64,000 nucleotides of DNA from Lytechinus pictus (taxonomy: Eukaryota > Echinodermata > Echinoidea > Temnopleuroida > Toxopneustidae). The notes beneath the pieces were generated by a model. It was not told where the DNA came from. It saw only the letters and a list, made by a program, of their open reading frames with translations, and searched no databases. Both the position numbers and the translations under genes were made by a program. This document shows positions 22,263 to 37,200 of this stretch, in pieces. The stretch lies in NCBI RefSeq assembly GCF_037042905.1, contig NC_087253.1, positions 10,397,001 to 10,461,000 of the forward strand, given 5' to 3'. Positions within the stretch are counted from its first letter, which is position 1; each line of letters opens with the position of its first letter.

Positions 22263-25200
22263 GTAAGTTATGGACATCTAATAGCTGTATAGATAGTTTT
22301 CTATGATATGATGATGTTGATGATGGATGATGATGATGATGATGATGATAATGATGATGATGATGATTGATGATGATGACGATGATAATGCGCAGCATTT
22401 CTAAAGTGCCTTTTAACAGTGAAAAACATTTAAAGATATCAACTCCAATAATAATAACAGTCTGTGCTATTTCTGAATGTGAACATGCTTGTAACAAAAC
22501 CCGTTTCTAAACCTTACCAACATGCAGGAAAATGAATTTTGATGGTATTTCATGAAGCTGTTTGTAATTTACTCATGGCTGGGACATGTCCTTGGGTGCT
22601 ACATGTACGTCAGGTATAGTCTGCTATGCAGACTCTGAATGGCTCGTGAGGTGGGATCTGCTGGTTTGCAAAGGAAACCAGCCTGAAAGGGCGAGCGAAG
22701 CGAGCCATTTCAGATCTGCAGCCTCAGTAGACCTAGTCTGCTATGCAGACTCGTTGAATCAGCTGAGGTACACACACTGCAGATGTGGGTCTACATTTGT
22801 AGACTACGTCAGGTACATGGGGGTCCTTTAGCACAAGAAATGGTCATCAGTCATTGTTAAATTAATGGGGGAATTGTGGGCCCGTTTGGAGAAAAGTTTT
22901 GGAACTGAAGTGGCTACCCTTGGTAAATATACCATCATCATCGTCATCATCATCATCATTATTTTTACAAACAGCTTTATGAAACACCTCTAGCGTCCAC
23001 ACCATATCCCCATTTGTCATAAAGATGTATGTTCTCATTGATGTCTTTTCTATCTTTTCTAGCAAATAATAATCACGAGGAGGAGGGGTTGAAGCATTCC
23101 ATTGGAGACGTTGAGAAATCAATGGAGTTTGATAAAGGTAGTGTGGATGACAGTGATGAGGAAGAGGTCTGGGAGTCGGTCAGTGAACTTGCCAGTGATG
23201 AAGGTTAGTATGGTTACATAAATACAGAAGCAGCTTCTGCTGGATTAGACACAACGTTTCAGATTTGCCACACCATTGTGCACAAACAATATTGCCCATG
23301 TAACCTGACTGGATTCGCTGCTGCTCAGGAATTGCTTTAAGAGCTCAAGATGGACGAAGAAATAAAAAACATTTTTTTTCCCCAGTTTTTATTAAGCTTA
23401 ACTGTTGAATGTGACTAAGCTCAACAAATTCTTAGATATTTTACTGGCATAGTATCTCAAATTAGATAAAATTATTTTTCTTTTACATATGTACTCTTTC
23501 ATTTATATACACTGTACTTCTTTTGCTGTGATGTTGATTTTCATATTTTTCTGGCTCAGTGTCAGTGGGCCAGTGGCTTAGTAGATTGTTTTGTAAAACA
23601 TATAATATATTTAAAAGGATATTGCATCCTTTTTGTGTCAATAAAGTTGAAATCTAGAGACATCCCTACTCATTTTATTAGCAACTGTTTCATTTTGTTT
23701 TTTTTTATGAATTTCTAATTCTTTTTTTTTCCATTATTGTATCCTTATTATTCCCTCAGAATATGTAACCGATGACGGTGAAGACGAGGAAGAAGGAGGA
23801 GAAGGAGAATTTGAGGAGGATGAAGAAGAAGAAGATGATGAGGATGAAGAAGGTAAATTTCTGTTTTGGTCCCGCTCAATGCAAGATCATCAACAGATTA
23901 TTTAGCTGTTTTATGAAATTGAATAAATATAATTGCCCATGTATTAGGTAAAATCTAAATTTTATGTGGGTGTATAAGTTCAGCTTTAATCATGCGATTC
24001 ATACATGAAAATAATCTATTTACTTAGGAAAACTGTTTCAACTATTAGCCGATTTTCAACTGGGCCCTGCTTAACATAATATGCTATTTATTACCCTTCT
24101 CCATTGAGAGCGCCTGACCAGAAGGTCCAATTTTTCAAGTCTTTGCTATGACTCAGCTTGGAGATTGAACCCACGACCTCCTGTTCACGAGGCGGGCGCT
24201 CTACCACTGAGCCAACATGTAGGCCACTATATTTGTTTACAACCTTGCATCAAAGCACTGTACATATACATATAGCTCGGGGCAAGGGGCGAAGTTGTAA
24301 CTTCAAGTACGGTGGCGTACTTTGGGAAGTACCATAAAAATTAGAGGCCAATACATTCAAGCTTTAACATTTAATCACTGTGAAATAGATGAAGAGGAGG
24401 ATGGCGATGATGAGCAAGATGACGAGGAGGAAGAGTAGATCGAGGAAGACAATGTGATGGATGATAGCACTTTGTGTCATAGTTCAGGATATAGTTCAAT
24501 TATTTCAATTATTAATCTCTTTGAAATAGATGAAGAGGATGTCGATGATGGAGACGACAAGGAGGAAGAGACTGTAGGTCGAATAAGACAATGTGATAGA
24601 TGATAGCACTTTGTGTCATAGTTCAGGATATAGTTTAATTCTTTCAATCCTTAATCTCTTTGAAATCGATGAAGAAGTGCATGTCGATGATGATGAGGAG
24701 GAGAGGGAAAAAGACAATGAGGTGATGATGGCACGTTATGTCAAAGTAAAATATATCTTTTAGTTCTTTAAATTCATGAATCTATTTGAAATAGATGAAG
24801 ACGAGGATGTCAATGAGGAGGAGATCGAGGAAGATAATGATGCCACTTTATATCGACATGTAGTTCAGTATATAGTTTTATTAATTCTTTCACTCCTGAA
24901 ACTCTTTGATATAGATGGAGAAGAGGATGATGATGAGGAGGACGATGATGACGATGAGGAGGAGGAGATCGAAGAAGGCAACGAGATGGACGACGGCACC
25001 ATATCCAGTGGAGATGAGGGAGGAGAGAAGTGTGCCATATGCCTCTGTTCGTTCAACAATCAAGAGGTCGGCTCACCTGAAAGCTGCGATCATACATTCT
25101 GCTTTGAGTGCATCTATGAATGGTCAAAGGTGAGTTCATACCAGGACCCCATCATTCAAAGAGATAAGAATGATCCAATCAACCTCAACTGTATGGAAAG

Positions 25201-28200
25201 CCATCAACATCATAATTTTTTATAGGAAAGGTGTACAATGTCCTTTGTAAAGAAACATAAGCATGCTTAATTTTCCTGGTAATGATGAATATATAAATAT
25301 ACACATATCTAGATAACATAGAGAACAAACACTCATGATAAACGTTGGCATTGCTGGCTTTTCTTAGTTGTAGTTGATCGGATCAATTCGCAACTCTTTG
25401 TAAGAGGGCTTCGTCTTAAGAAGAGAAACGATGGATCCAGTCAACCTCGACTATGGAAAGCCAGCAACTCCAACATCTAAAATACAACTTTAGTTTAAAA
25501 TGTACTTAAAATACGATTGTATATTCATTCATATATTCATCAGTGTCTGGACAACTCGGTATGCTCCTCTTTGTTTACAAAACAGACACTGTGCAAAATT
25601 GCTGTGGGATAGATTATGACATTGACGGATTTCCATACTGTTAAGGTTGATTGGTTCAATCACAACTCTTTGTAAGACGGGACCCAAGGGTCCTGTTTCA
25701 TAGAGACTTGATATAATACATAATGCATAATTTCTATAACAATTTTCTTATCAGCCAATCCAAATGAAGGATTTCAGTAGCTTTAAACTGTTATTGCAGA
25801 ATTGTTATTATAACAAGTTTTATGAAACCGGCTCCAGTTTATTTTCCGTGTTATGATTTTATACTCATTCATATCAGTATCAACCTGTACATGTATCCAA
25901 CCAAGCATGCCAATTGCATGTTGGATTATATTTCTATTGGAATAACATGGTTAGAAGTTGTAAAAAAATTTGGTACTAAAAAGATTGATAACTTAAAACC
26001 TATGCTTAGTTTGCTAATTTCTCAGAAATTAAACTAATATAATAATAATAATTCAATATTTATATAGCGCCTATCAAACTTTCTCTTAGTGCTTTACATC
26101 ACAAAACCTAAGTACTTAACTCAATAAACTAAATTCACTTCTCAACTTAACTACCTTACATAACTAAACATCCAAAATAACTACCTTACATATATCTAAA
26201 CTACCAACTTAACTACGGACATATTAACTGTAAAAATAATACTATTTACGGAAGAGATATGTCTTAAGTGCTACTTTAAAGGAACTTAGAGAAGAATGGG
26301 ATCTTAAGCTAAGAGGAAGTGAGTTCCAGATTTTAGGAGCCACAACTGAAAAGGCTCTGTCGCCATGGGTGTGAGAGGTTGCCTCGGGAACAACTAAAAG
26401 GTTATTGTTGGATGACCGAAGTGATTGGGAGAGTTGGTAGGTAATGATCATGCTCGCAATGTATAAAGGGGACTTTCCTTCGATGCTCTTGAATAATATG
26501 ACGAGGATTTTGAAGAGGATACGCTTCTCTACTGGTAGCCACAGAGATGCCAACCGTTACGGATTCGCCGTATTTGTTCCGATTTTATTCCTCCAATTAC
26601 GGTGTTACGGCAACAATAAAAAGGTTACGGAAAAAACAACTACAATACATGTGTATTGTGTATTGCTTTGCTGTGCATGTGTATATATGCGTGTATTGTG
26701 TATTGTGCATGTATATGCGTGTATTGTGTATACATGTATCGTGCATGCAGCGTGTGTGTGGCCAACGGTAAACCAACGGGAGTTTCTCTACTGAGATTTC
26801 TATTGCAAGCGCCTCCGCGCGCTGCTGCTGAATACACAGCGAAGTGCGGAGTGCAAGCCGCGGTTCATGCATGCACAATGTCAATGGCGATTGGGTGGTT
26901 GAGCGTATAAACGATGCTACTTCGCGGGATGTTCCTGAGAAACTCCCATTTGTTCCTGACAAATATGGTAAATATTCCTGACAACCATCCCTTTAGGTTG
27001 GCATCTCTGTAGCCAGTGCAGTTGCTTAAGTGATTTTGCATATATCATGTTTTCAAGGAACTTTATTGACAATTCTAGCAGCAGTGTTCGGTATTCTTTG
27101 TAACTGAGAGATGAGATTTTGCGGAAGTCCAAAAAGAAGACTGTTCTTGTTGTCAATCCTGCTGGTGATGAAGGCATGGACCAAGGCCTGCGTCGCTTTG
27201 GGTCGTAAGGTATTGTCTGATCTTCGAATGGCAATCGTGGCAGAGCGACAGACTGCTGCAACATGTTCTTTTATCATGGAGATCCATTATGTATCCAAGG
27301 TTTCTTGCGTGGGAGGATGATTCAACTACCTGGTTTCCAATAGCGACATACACTGATTCAGGCGAGGGCCGAAAACGTGATGAGAAGTGAACTTTGTCTG
27401 TTTTAGATTCATTCATCGCTAGCAATGTTTTTTGGAGACCAAGCTTTGATATCTGCAAGACATTCACTGATACTGGATAGCGACTGAGCCCTGTCAATTG
27501 GTTGAAAAGTCAAATATATCTAGGTGTCATCGGCGTACAACAGAACCCTTTGATACATATTTATAATTTATGCAATAACACTTGGTCATTTTATTGGAAT
27601 CTGTACAAACTCATTTTGAATTATTTAGCACAAGGGCATGCATCTTTAACCTTTATGATAATTCTTTTTCATCTTCAGAATGTGACTACGTGTCCAGTTG
27701 ACCGAAGTGTGTTCACACTCATCCTAGTTCGAAATACTTTCCATGGAGAGATTGTAAGACAGATGGAAGTCAAAGCTCAAGAAGCCCTCGATGAAGACCA
27801 AGATCCAACATACTGCGAGGTATGGTATAGTGTAACGCCTCCCCCTTTTCACATTTGATGCAAGGTGCGATTTCTTTAAAAATTGTTTAGTATCGGAGTG
27901 TGTAGTATGCACCAGGCTTTAATATCATTATGTATTTGGCATTTGAAACAGTTATTGACATTATAAAGTATGACAGAATTACAGAATTAAAAAAAGCCAC
28001 CCCTAGAGACTGATTTTCCATTTTAAAAAATTGTCTTTTCCGTTCCTGAAAATGTGTAATTCCGTTTCAACTTTATCTAAAAATGAAAATGTAACAGAGC
28101 AAATATCTGGATTCTGTTTTGCAAAGGTGAATTCCATGAATTTTTATATGAAAAGTTTAAGAATCAATCAGAATTTTTGTTTTATTAACCGGTAAAACGG

Positions 28201-31200
28201 GAAATCACTGTCCCTACACCCCTCGCTGCAGTCTCAAAGAAACAAAGAATCCTGTAACCCATTTTCCGAGGACTCTAGGTTAGGCAACGAGGGATGCTTC
28301 TTACAGACATATTATTATAAATGTGAAGAAAATAAGTAAAAGAACTGGAAATAACAACTCACTGTTGCGACATTTTGCCAATTACCAATTGGCTTCTGGT
28401 GAAGGATGAACATGATGAAGGGAGGCCTGTTTAATGTTTGAGATTGCGCAGATTCTGTTTGCCGTGGACTATTTCTAGTGCGCGAAAGACCGGCTTGGAA
28501 TCTGAACACGACTGGGTGGATGAGAAGAATTTATATCAGTTTGCTTTAAATAAGTATGTGTTTGTTTTTATAGGTCTGTGGAGAATGTGATCGGGAGGAT
28601 CGTTTGCTTCTATGTGATGAGTGTGATGCTGGATACCATTGTGAATGCCTCACCCCGCCACTCGTTCACATCCCCATTGAAGAATGGTATTGTCCAAATT
28701 GTGCAACACCTGACCATGAAGGTGAGTTGATTGGGATCTTTTATACTAGATTAGGGGATGTTTTCTACACCATTAGGTTGTGGGTTCTAACCCTATTTTA
28801 ACTGGGCTTTTCAGACTGGGTGGGGGGGGGGGTCTAATTGTTGTGATTGTTGTTTTTCAGCAGATATTTCATGATTTCACAAAGTTCAGTTTATGTAACT
28901 GTTCCAGATCTAGATTTAGGATGTTATAGTGACAATTAATCCTGATTTAACATACTTTTTCATCAAACTAGTGTTTACTTTTTCAATCTTTCATATTGTA
29001 AAAGTATTTTGTAATTCGGCTCTGTGCTGCGATGGAAGTTTTTATATAAATAAACCATTTTGAATTGAATTGAATTGAATTGAATTACTGCAACTACTGT
29101 ACTTTATCTTTAATCTTGTGCAGATGAGAGCAGTGAGGAGGAGTATATGTCTAACTTGCGTCGTCCCGTGAGGAGGGTTAGGGAGTATGCACGTGCCATT
29201 GCTAGGACACAGGTAGCAGAGAGAGTCCTGTCACGGGTTCGCCAAGCGAGGGAGCTGCGACGAATCGATGAGCAAGAACAGGTCAGACTAGACAACAATA
29301 ATAATAATGTGGTTATTATAATGCTGTTAATACATACATAGTATCTAAGCACATACAGGTTCATTATTGCCTGGTCATCGGATTCAATCAGTCATTTCTG
29401 CACACAATGCATGCACATCCATCACTCCCTGGGGAGTATTCCAGCCAGTCACTATGTAAGGCACACACAGTACTGGACAAACTACAATGACTTGCACATC
29501 CTACCGGGTACCTATTTAGCATTGGGGTGGAAAGTGACAAAGTGTGGATTGCCACCTTGCCAGAAGACACTAGGCCGCAATGGAATTCAAACACATGACC
29601 CTCTTATTACAAGGCGAGAGTCAGAACTACTACACAGCGGGTCTTCCAATTTCTCAACCACTAGTATTAACTCTTTATTTTACTATGCTGTAAGGGCATG
29701 ATTTAGCTTTTTTCTTAAATTTCAACTCATTAGTTTTTTTCTGTTTATGTATGAACACTTTCCTTAAAGCCATATTTTTCTTCAACTGATCTCTTATAGT
29801 TATTTAGTGCTGTTATTTAAGGGACTCTGTGCTTCAAACATCTTTTGTTTATGCTTAGTTCCTACCATATATTCCTATCTGCAAACATAGCACAATTGTC
29901 ACTATGAATATTATTGTACATGATGAAATAAATAAAACAAAAACAAACAAACAAGTTTCTCCATTATGATGGTATAGGTTTAAATATTTATATTTCTTCT
30001 TTATAAACCATCAACAGACTGGTGCTGCTAGCACAAGCGCTCCGAGGGTACCCAAAGCACGGAGGAAAACGGTACGCAAGCGAAAGACCACCAAGCGCAA
30101 GACCACCAAACGCAAGACCACCAAACGCAAGCGCAAGACAACCAAAAGGAAGACGACCACGAGAAAGAAGAGGAAGTCCACGACAACCACAACAGCCTCT
30201 GGGACCAAGAAAAAGCGTAGGAAAACCCGGCGCAAAAAACGAAAGGTGAGGTTACTTTATATATGATATACATCATGGTCTATTTAATCAATATATACTT
30301 TTCTCAGTAATTACACATTCTCTACCAGGATCATATTGCACATGTTTTTTTATTCATACATACAACCACTTGGTTGGGGGTCATTTTATTGGATTCTTTT
30401 CAAAGTAATTTTGAGATTATTACCACAACTGGCATTTATTTATGATATTGGATAGGACATTAAATGGAGGCCCCGTGTAGAGGAGAGTCACCACCTCTGC
30501 ACGTTACGAACCCACTGCACTATTCTAATAAGAGTAGGGGGAAACACTGGTCTGGTATAGTTCCCCCGATCAGTTATATCGGGAGGAGAGACCTACAGAT
30601 CACAGTGATTCAGTTCGCTTTCGCCTCCCAGGCACAGGTGACGCCAAACAAATAACAATAATAATTACTCTGTTAAAATGGGGACATACATGTAGATCGT
30701 GATCATCTGATTGGCTGAAATCTATCAAGGTACTAGTCATTCAACAGGAAATGTTGCCAATAACCAGTACTAATGATTTGATTTGACTTGAATTTATTCA
30801 GACAAATAAAAACGAAATATTTTACCAGGGACTCGATTTTAAGGCGCGCGAGAGCGATCGCGCGCTACATGCGCGCCTTAATCCATTTTTGGTAGCGCGA
30901 TTAATAGCGCACCTCGCGATAGCTAACCTGCGCGAAAATGCCTAAAGTCGCCCTCGAAATCACCCAAAATCATGCTTTCGGGGGCGACATAAAATCTGAA
31001 TGTCGCCCCCGAAATTATTGCCGAGTGATAACAACTCAACGGCCCACTAGTGCCATATGCTCGAGCTCCGCTTACCATTTAAAAACCATCCAAAATCCAC
31101 ACTCAAAATCACGAATAAGCCTTAAAAGTAGCGAGTAGCGCAGTTTCAAATTCCGAAGTTGCGTTATTTTTTCTGTACCACGTATTTCCATACACATGGT

Positions 31201-34200
31201 ACCAGGTATGGAAAAAAAAATCAACGCAACGGTCGGGAAAGAGTTGCATGTATAGGGATCCATTATGACTACCACCGTGTGCCATTTCGAATGCACATGT
31301 TTCCCCTACAGATATCACAATTCTGTGATAAAATAATTCGAATTACACAGGAAATAAATCCCAGAGTCTAGTAACCTAGCATTGGTGAGTTGTCATTCGG
31401 CTTTGCTTTTCAAAACGGCTTATTAACTTCCAAAATAAGTTATCTAATTTATCAATTATAACTAAAAAATCATTTGTTTTCTTTTTCTAGGGGATGAGGT
31501 ATTATATCAGACAATAAATCATCAAACAAAGCTCCATCTTTTTTACAAGGACGGCGGCAGGCTCACGCATTGGCGCTTTTACTAGCTAGCCAGTTGGAGC
31601 TCTGTCTCTCTGCCAGAGCTCTGGGGGACAATTCGCTCAGTAAAGGCCTCAATGATGGTGATTTTCTGTTTCAGACAGAGTTTACATTTCAGGAATATTA
31701 TTCAAAACTGCCAATAAAGTTTGATGATTTCTTCATTGTCATGTATATTTAAGTTCTTAATGAATACATTCTCACCAAATTTAGACTCCCCCATAGAGAA
31801 ATTAAATTTTCATGGAGATCTGCGTTTTCAAAGAACTTCAGGAAAAGTTAGGGTACGTAAGTGGGCCTTTATTACATGTACATGGCTGACTAGGGTATTG
31901 TACTGGAATAAATGGAGTAGAAATTATATATTGAATTAATTTATATCCAAGTCCAACTCACAGTCACACACACACGCACACACACACACCCACACACACC
32001 CACCCATCCACACACACCCACATCCAAGATTCTAAACATGATAAATAACTTTAAAAATCATACAATATTAAACAAAAAGTAATAATTCCTTAATAAGTGA
32101 ACAGGTATTCCTCAAAATACAAAAAAGGAGCATTTAAAAAGAGCCCCCCCAAATTTGACAAAAAAATTAAAATGGAGCCCCCGAAAAAAAAAAAAAAATT
32201 GTCAGTGACTTAACTTTTAGCCAAAGTCAAAACCTAACTAAAACAGGTTTTACAACACACAATCTAATTACAATACATTGTAAAACAATTATAAATACTT
32301 CCTTTGGTTGTTGATTGTAATTTTATAGTACATACATTTCCTCCATCCATTTTGTTAATTGGGCAAAAAGCTCCCCTTGTATGTTGAAGAAGAGCTTTTT
32401 GAAGTGCTCCTCTACCGCTCTCCTTAAAAGTTCTAGGAGAGCTTTTTATTGCTCCCCTTATAATTATAAAACCGAGTCCCTGTTTTACATGTCTTGGATT
32501 GCCAAACAAGGTTTAGAAAAACCCATACAAGTAGGCATCCCATAATATAATACACAACAAGTAATTAATAGGCATACATAGATGAAATTTCAAAAATGAA
32601 AACTACAGCAGGGAGACAAAAATTAATCATTCAAGGTACTAAAAATTGCATAGTGATATTTCAGGTGGAGATTTTTCAACAAAGCCAATTTAAATGTATG
32701 AAGTGATTGATTGCTAACTACTGTTTGTGGGAGATGATTCCTTTCATTAATTGATTGAAGGACTTCATATAATAATCTGTACTAGCAAATGGAACATTAA
32801 TCTTATAAGTGTGATCATCTCTTCCTATTCTATTCGCTCGTGTGTACCTATTCACTTCGCGTACATTAATCAAGTTGTGTACAATCTTATGATAGAAAAC
32901 AAGCTGATGGTATTTACGTCTTTTTCTTATAAGTTTATCTCGAACCGTGTTAATAACATGTTAATGACTCATTCTGTTGATCGGTCATGGTTTTTAGATG
33001 AGGATGGTTTATCAAATAACAAGGATCCACATCACTATCTTATAAAACAAATAATGCACAGGTTTTGAGATGAGGATGGTTTATCAAATAACAAGGATCC
33101 ACATCACTATCTTATAAAACAAATAATGCACAGGTTTTGAGATGAGGATGGTTTATCAAATAACAAGGATCCACATCACTATCTTATAAAACAAATAATG
33201 CACAGGTTTTTAGATGAGGATGGTTTATCAAATAACAGGGATCCACATCACTATCTTATAAAACAAATAATGCACAGGTTTTGAGATGAGGATGGTTTAT
33301 CAAATAACAAGGATCCACATCACTATCTTATAAAACAAATAATGCACATACTTGTTAATTTTGAATTAGTCGATAGGTGTTAAAGAGTTCCAAGGTTATG
33401 TAATTCTTTTTTAGGCCCTGATGGCTGCACAGAAACGTTGATAGCGCTAACTGTGCACGTACAGTTGGCCTAGTCACATCTTCGAGATTGTGATGTCAAA
33501 TGTTGATACAAGATGTAAATAATAATGAATAATTAGGTGATAGTGAGAGGCACTTACTTTATTAATGTCTCTAACGTGTCCGTCTTTCCAAGATGCCCTG
33601 TTGTACAGTAACTCTGTGGTAGCTTCTTAATTGCCTGCTAGCTCCTGTTGACCTTCACTTTCGGGCACTTGACTCTCTGGACTAAGAACTCTCAACTGAC
33701 CTTGACACTGACTCTTGGTCATCGGGGGTATTGTGAGCGCGCCGTGCGTAATGTTCACTCATGCAGGGAGGTGAGTGCAGGGCTATTAATCGTCTTTATC
33801 GCTGGTTAAGCCCAGTCGACATTGTGACCCTTTATGCAACAATAACATATTGATGTGACAGTAGGCCTCACTGCCTCATTATCAGTTGTAACAGGTCCTC
33901 TGTGAGCACATTGTTAGTGCTGACAACGTTTCTGTTCGGCCGGTACTGGATGATTTGTATTATATGTATAATATGATGCATGTTTTGATTCAGGTTCGGA
34001 GGACCTCTGTTGGAGCTCGTACTGCCCGGCCCTCGGTAGCCAAGACTATACGTCGCAGGATAGCTGGTAAGCTGAACCTGGTCAAACCTAAGGTTGGGTC
34101 CATGATGCCTGACATCAAACAAAAGGGAGAGCACAGCTTGCTCTTGAAGCGGCATGAGATCGGCGTCGCTTCCCTGTCTCTCACTGGAAGCGAACATCTG

Positions 34201-37200
34201 TTTGACCCAAGGTAGGTTAAGTTAGACCGTATGGCCCATATTATGAAGTCAGGTTCAATTTAAACTGTGGTCTAAAGTTGTGGTTAAATAGTATGTTGCC
34301 AATTCGTCCACTGCCAACTCGTCCATTCACCATTGTCTACCTTCATTTAGTCAAATGACATTCCGTCCATCAACATTCCGTCTAACAACCATTTGGTCCA
34401 ATAACCATTTGGTCCAATCATCAATTCGTCTAATCACCAGTTTTTCTATGACCATTTCGTCTCATAGCCAGTTGGTCTAATATTCGTATTATTTTCATTC
34501 ATATTTGCCCAATTAACACTTAGTCTAATTAGACCAAATGGGATATGGACTAAATGGCGTTTGGACCAACTGGTTATTAGACGAAATGGTGAGTGGACGA
34601 AATGGCAATTAGACAATGTGGATATTGGATGAACTGATGGTAGACCAAATGCTTGTAGACGAGTTGGCAATCGGACGAATTGGCATTGGACCAAATGAAA
34701 ATAAACCGATTTGACTATAGATAGTCAATTATGACATTTATATCTAACAATAGAAGTTCAATGTATCAGCTGATTCAACTCTCCAATCATTCTTAATTGT
34801 CGGGCAAATATTAATAAGATAATTGTCTTCACCATTAAAGAATTGGGAAAGATCCCAGTAAACATAAGAATTATGTAATTTAAGAAAACAATTTTGGACA
34901 TTTTTGGCTTTCCATAATTTTAGCACAAAGTTAGGCCATGGTCTAAGTTAAATCCGACTTTTAACATGGCGATGACAGCATCATCAACATCAAATAAGTT
35001 TTTGAAAAGCATGAACTTTAGAACGGGGAAAAAATTACATGGGGTGTCGGGGCGATTTTGCCCCTGAAATGTAAAAAAAAAGTCCTGGAAAAATAAAAAT
35101 AGAGCTCTGGAAACCCCCATTCACTGCAATGCTAAAGCTTAATCCAATGTTGCAGATTTAGGCATTAGGTTGTGAAAGGTAGCCCCAGAAAAAATGAAAT
35201 ATTTATTTTGTATGGACTGTTGCAGGTGTGTATTGTAATATGGCAGTGGCGGCATCATCAACATCAAATCTTAACCAAGGTTGAGATTAAGAAATGTCAT
35301 AACTTTAGAAGTATAAGGACCTATTTCATGAAACTTGGACAGAAAGATAGTCAAGTATGACTGATCATTTGACATGAGTTTCTCTCTGTTCTTCTCTTTC
35401 TCTTTCTTTGTCTCTCTGTCTCTGTTTCGCTCTCTCTCTTTTACAATTTTAGTGGCTATGATGAGTCACATGTGATCAGAGGCCCCGGTGCTCAGAGTGC
35501 CCCAACTCCAGCAAGGTAAGACGATTATAATTAAAGCTAAGTTTGGATTCTAGTATAGAAACGAAATGGTTGGAAGCCAAAGCAATCCTATTGTGTCTAT
35601 CATACGTCAGAATGTTATTTAGGACAAAAGCAAGTCAAAATGATTCAGGTTTGCTTGAAATTACATTCATTTCATTACCACATGCTATTCCAGGCGTAGC
35701 TAACACTGGAAACAATACGTGGGACCACACTGTAAAGGGAGGGGCATTTATCAGTAATCTTCCATTTTTCATTACTCTGTAATTTTCCTAAAAAATTGTT
35801 CATGTCAGATATCATTTATTTGTGGTTTTATAATTCTGTAAGTTTTTTTGAATTCTGTGAACATTTCATTTTCTGTTGTTACCAATACAGACCTGCCAAC
35901 CAGTATGTTTTAGCCGTATTTAGTACGTTTTTGCAACCAAAATACGGCAGTACGTTTTTTCTTTGAAAAATATGTTTTTTCTTTGAAAAATATGTTTTTT
36001 TGTAAAAAAAAATTTAATTATTTTTTTTTACTAAATCGTAATTTATTGAGAAAAATAATCTCTATATGTCTCTATTTCATTAAACGTACATAAATATGTT
36101 ATATATTAGATCAATGTAATTCAGGTAACTTATTTTTTTTCAATCATTTTGTTAAAACCAGGGTGAAGATATACACATGTTTTAATGTTTTTTTTTCATC
36201 TGCAAGAGCAGTGCGCATTTTAGCTTGCATGCAGCTTGAGCGCCTCGATGAGCGAGTGCGCCAATCATTTTATTATGAAATACACTTTTTTGGGAAAAAT
36301 ACAGTTTTTTTATCACAGAATACAGTTATTCATTCCCAGAGGTTGGCAGGTCTGCATATTTATCTCACAGGGTGAAAAAATACTGATTTTTTTGTCAAAA
36401 TACTGATTTTGGGGAGAAGAATACTGAAAATGCAAAATACAACTTGGCAGCTCTGCCAATACCAGAGTTTATCTTCAACTATATGTACATGTATACCACA
36501 GGAAAAAAATTCCCGGGGGCTAACCGATTTCAGCCCTAAATACTGAAAATAGCCCTGGAAAATCCCCATTTATTGCAATGTAAAGTTTATCCAATATTGT
36601 AGATTTAATCATAATAATATACTAATTTGTATAGTGCAGAAACTATGTGCATATATTCTTCTGCGCTGTTATCGAGAGCTCCTGAAATGCTTGGAAAAAA
36701 AAAATTAGGAAAGGGAAAGAAATAAAAAAGTATGGAAATTAATGGAATAGATAGGTTTTTAGTCTAAGTTTGAACGTTTCTACTGATGGGGAGGGTCTAA
36801 TTACTTGTGGCAAGCCATTCCATAATTTGGGGGCTGTGCAGGCGAAAGCACGATCTCCCCAAGTTATCTTTTTATTACGAGTGAGGATGTGAAGGAGCAA
36901 ATTATCGTTAGAACTGCACAGGTTGTGAGTGTGCCTGTGAACTTTGCTGTGTAAAAGCTCGGAAATGTAGCTGGGAGCTTGGCCTTGTATACAATTAAAA
37001 AAAATCAAGGCAGCAATTCGTAAAAAATGGGCCCTTGAAAATAAAAGGGTGATTTTTGTTTTGCCTGAACTATATATGTATTGTTCTTTATTCACAGACC
37101 CTCTACCTCTAGCGCATCAACAAGCAGCGGGCCTCTGGACCTACTAGGTAGTATTATGCAAGGTCAGAACATTCTGCACATGAAGAGCGAGAACATCACC

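Noticed and set aside
22311..22386. ATG/CAT repeat encoding a His tract on the minus strand
   Set aside because: Microsatellite in the first PHRF1 intron.
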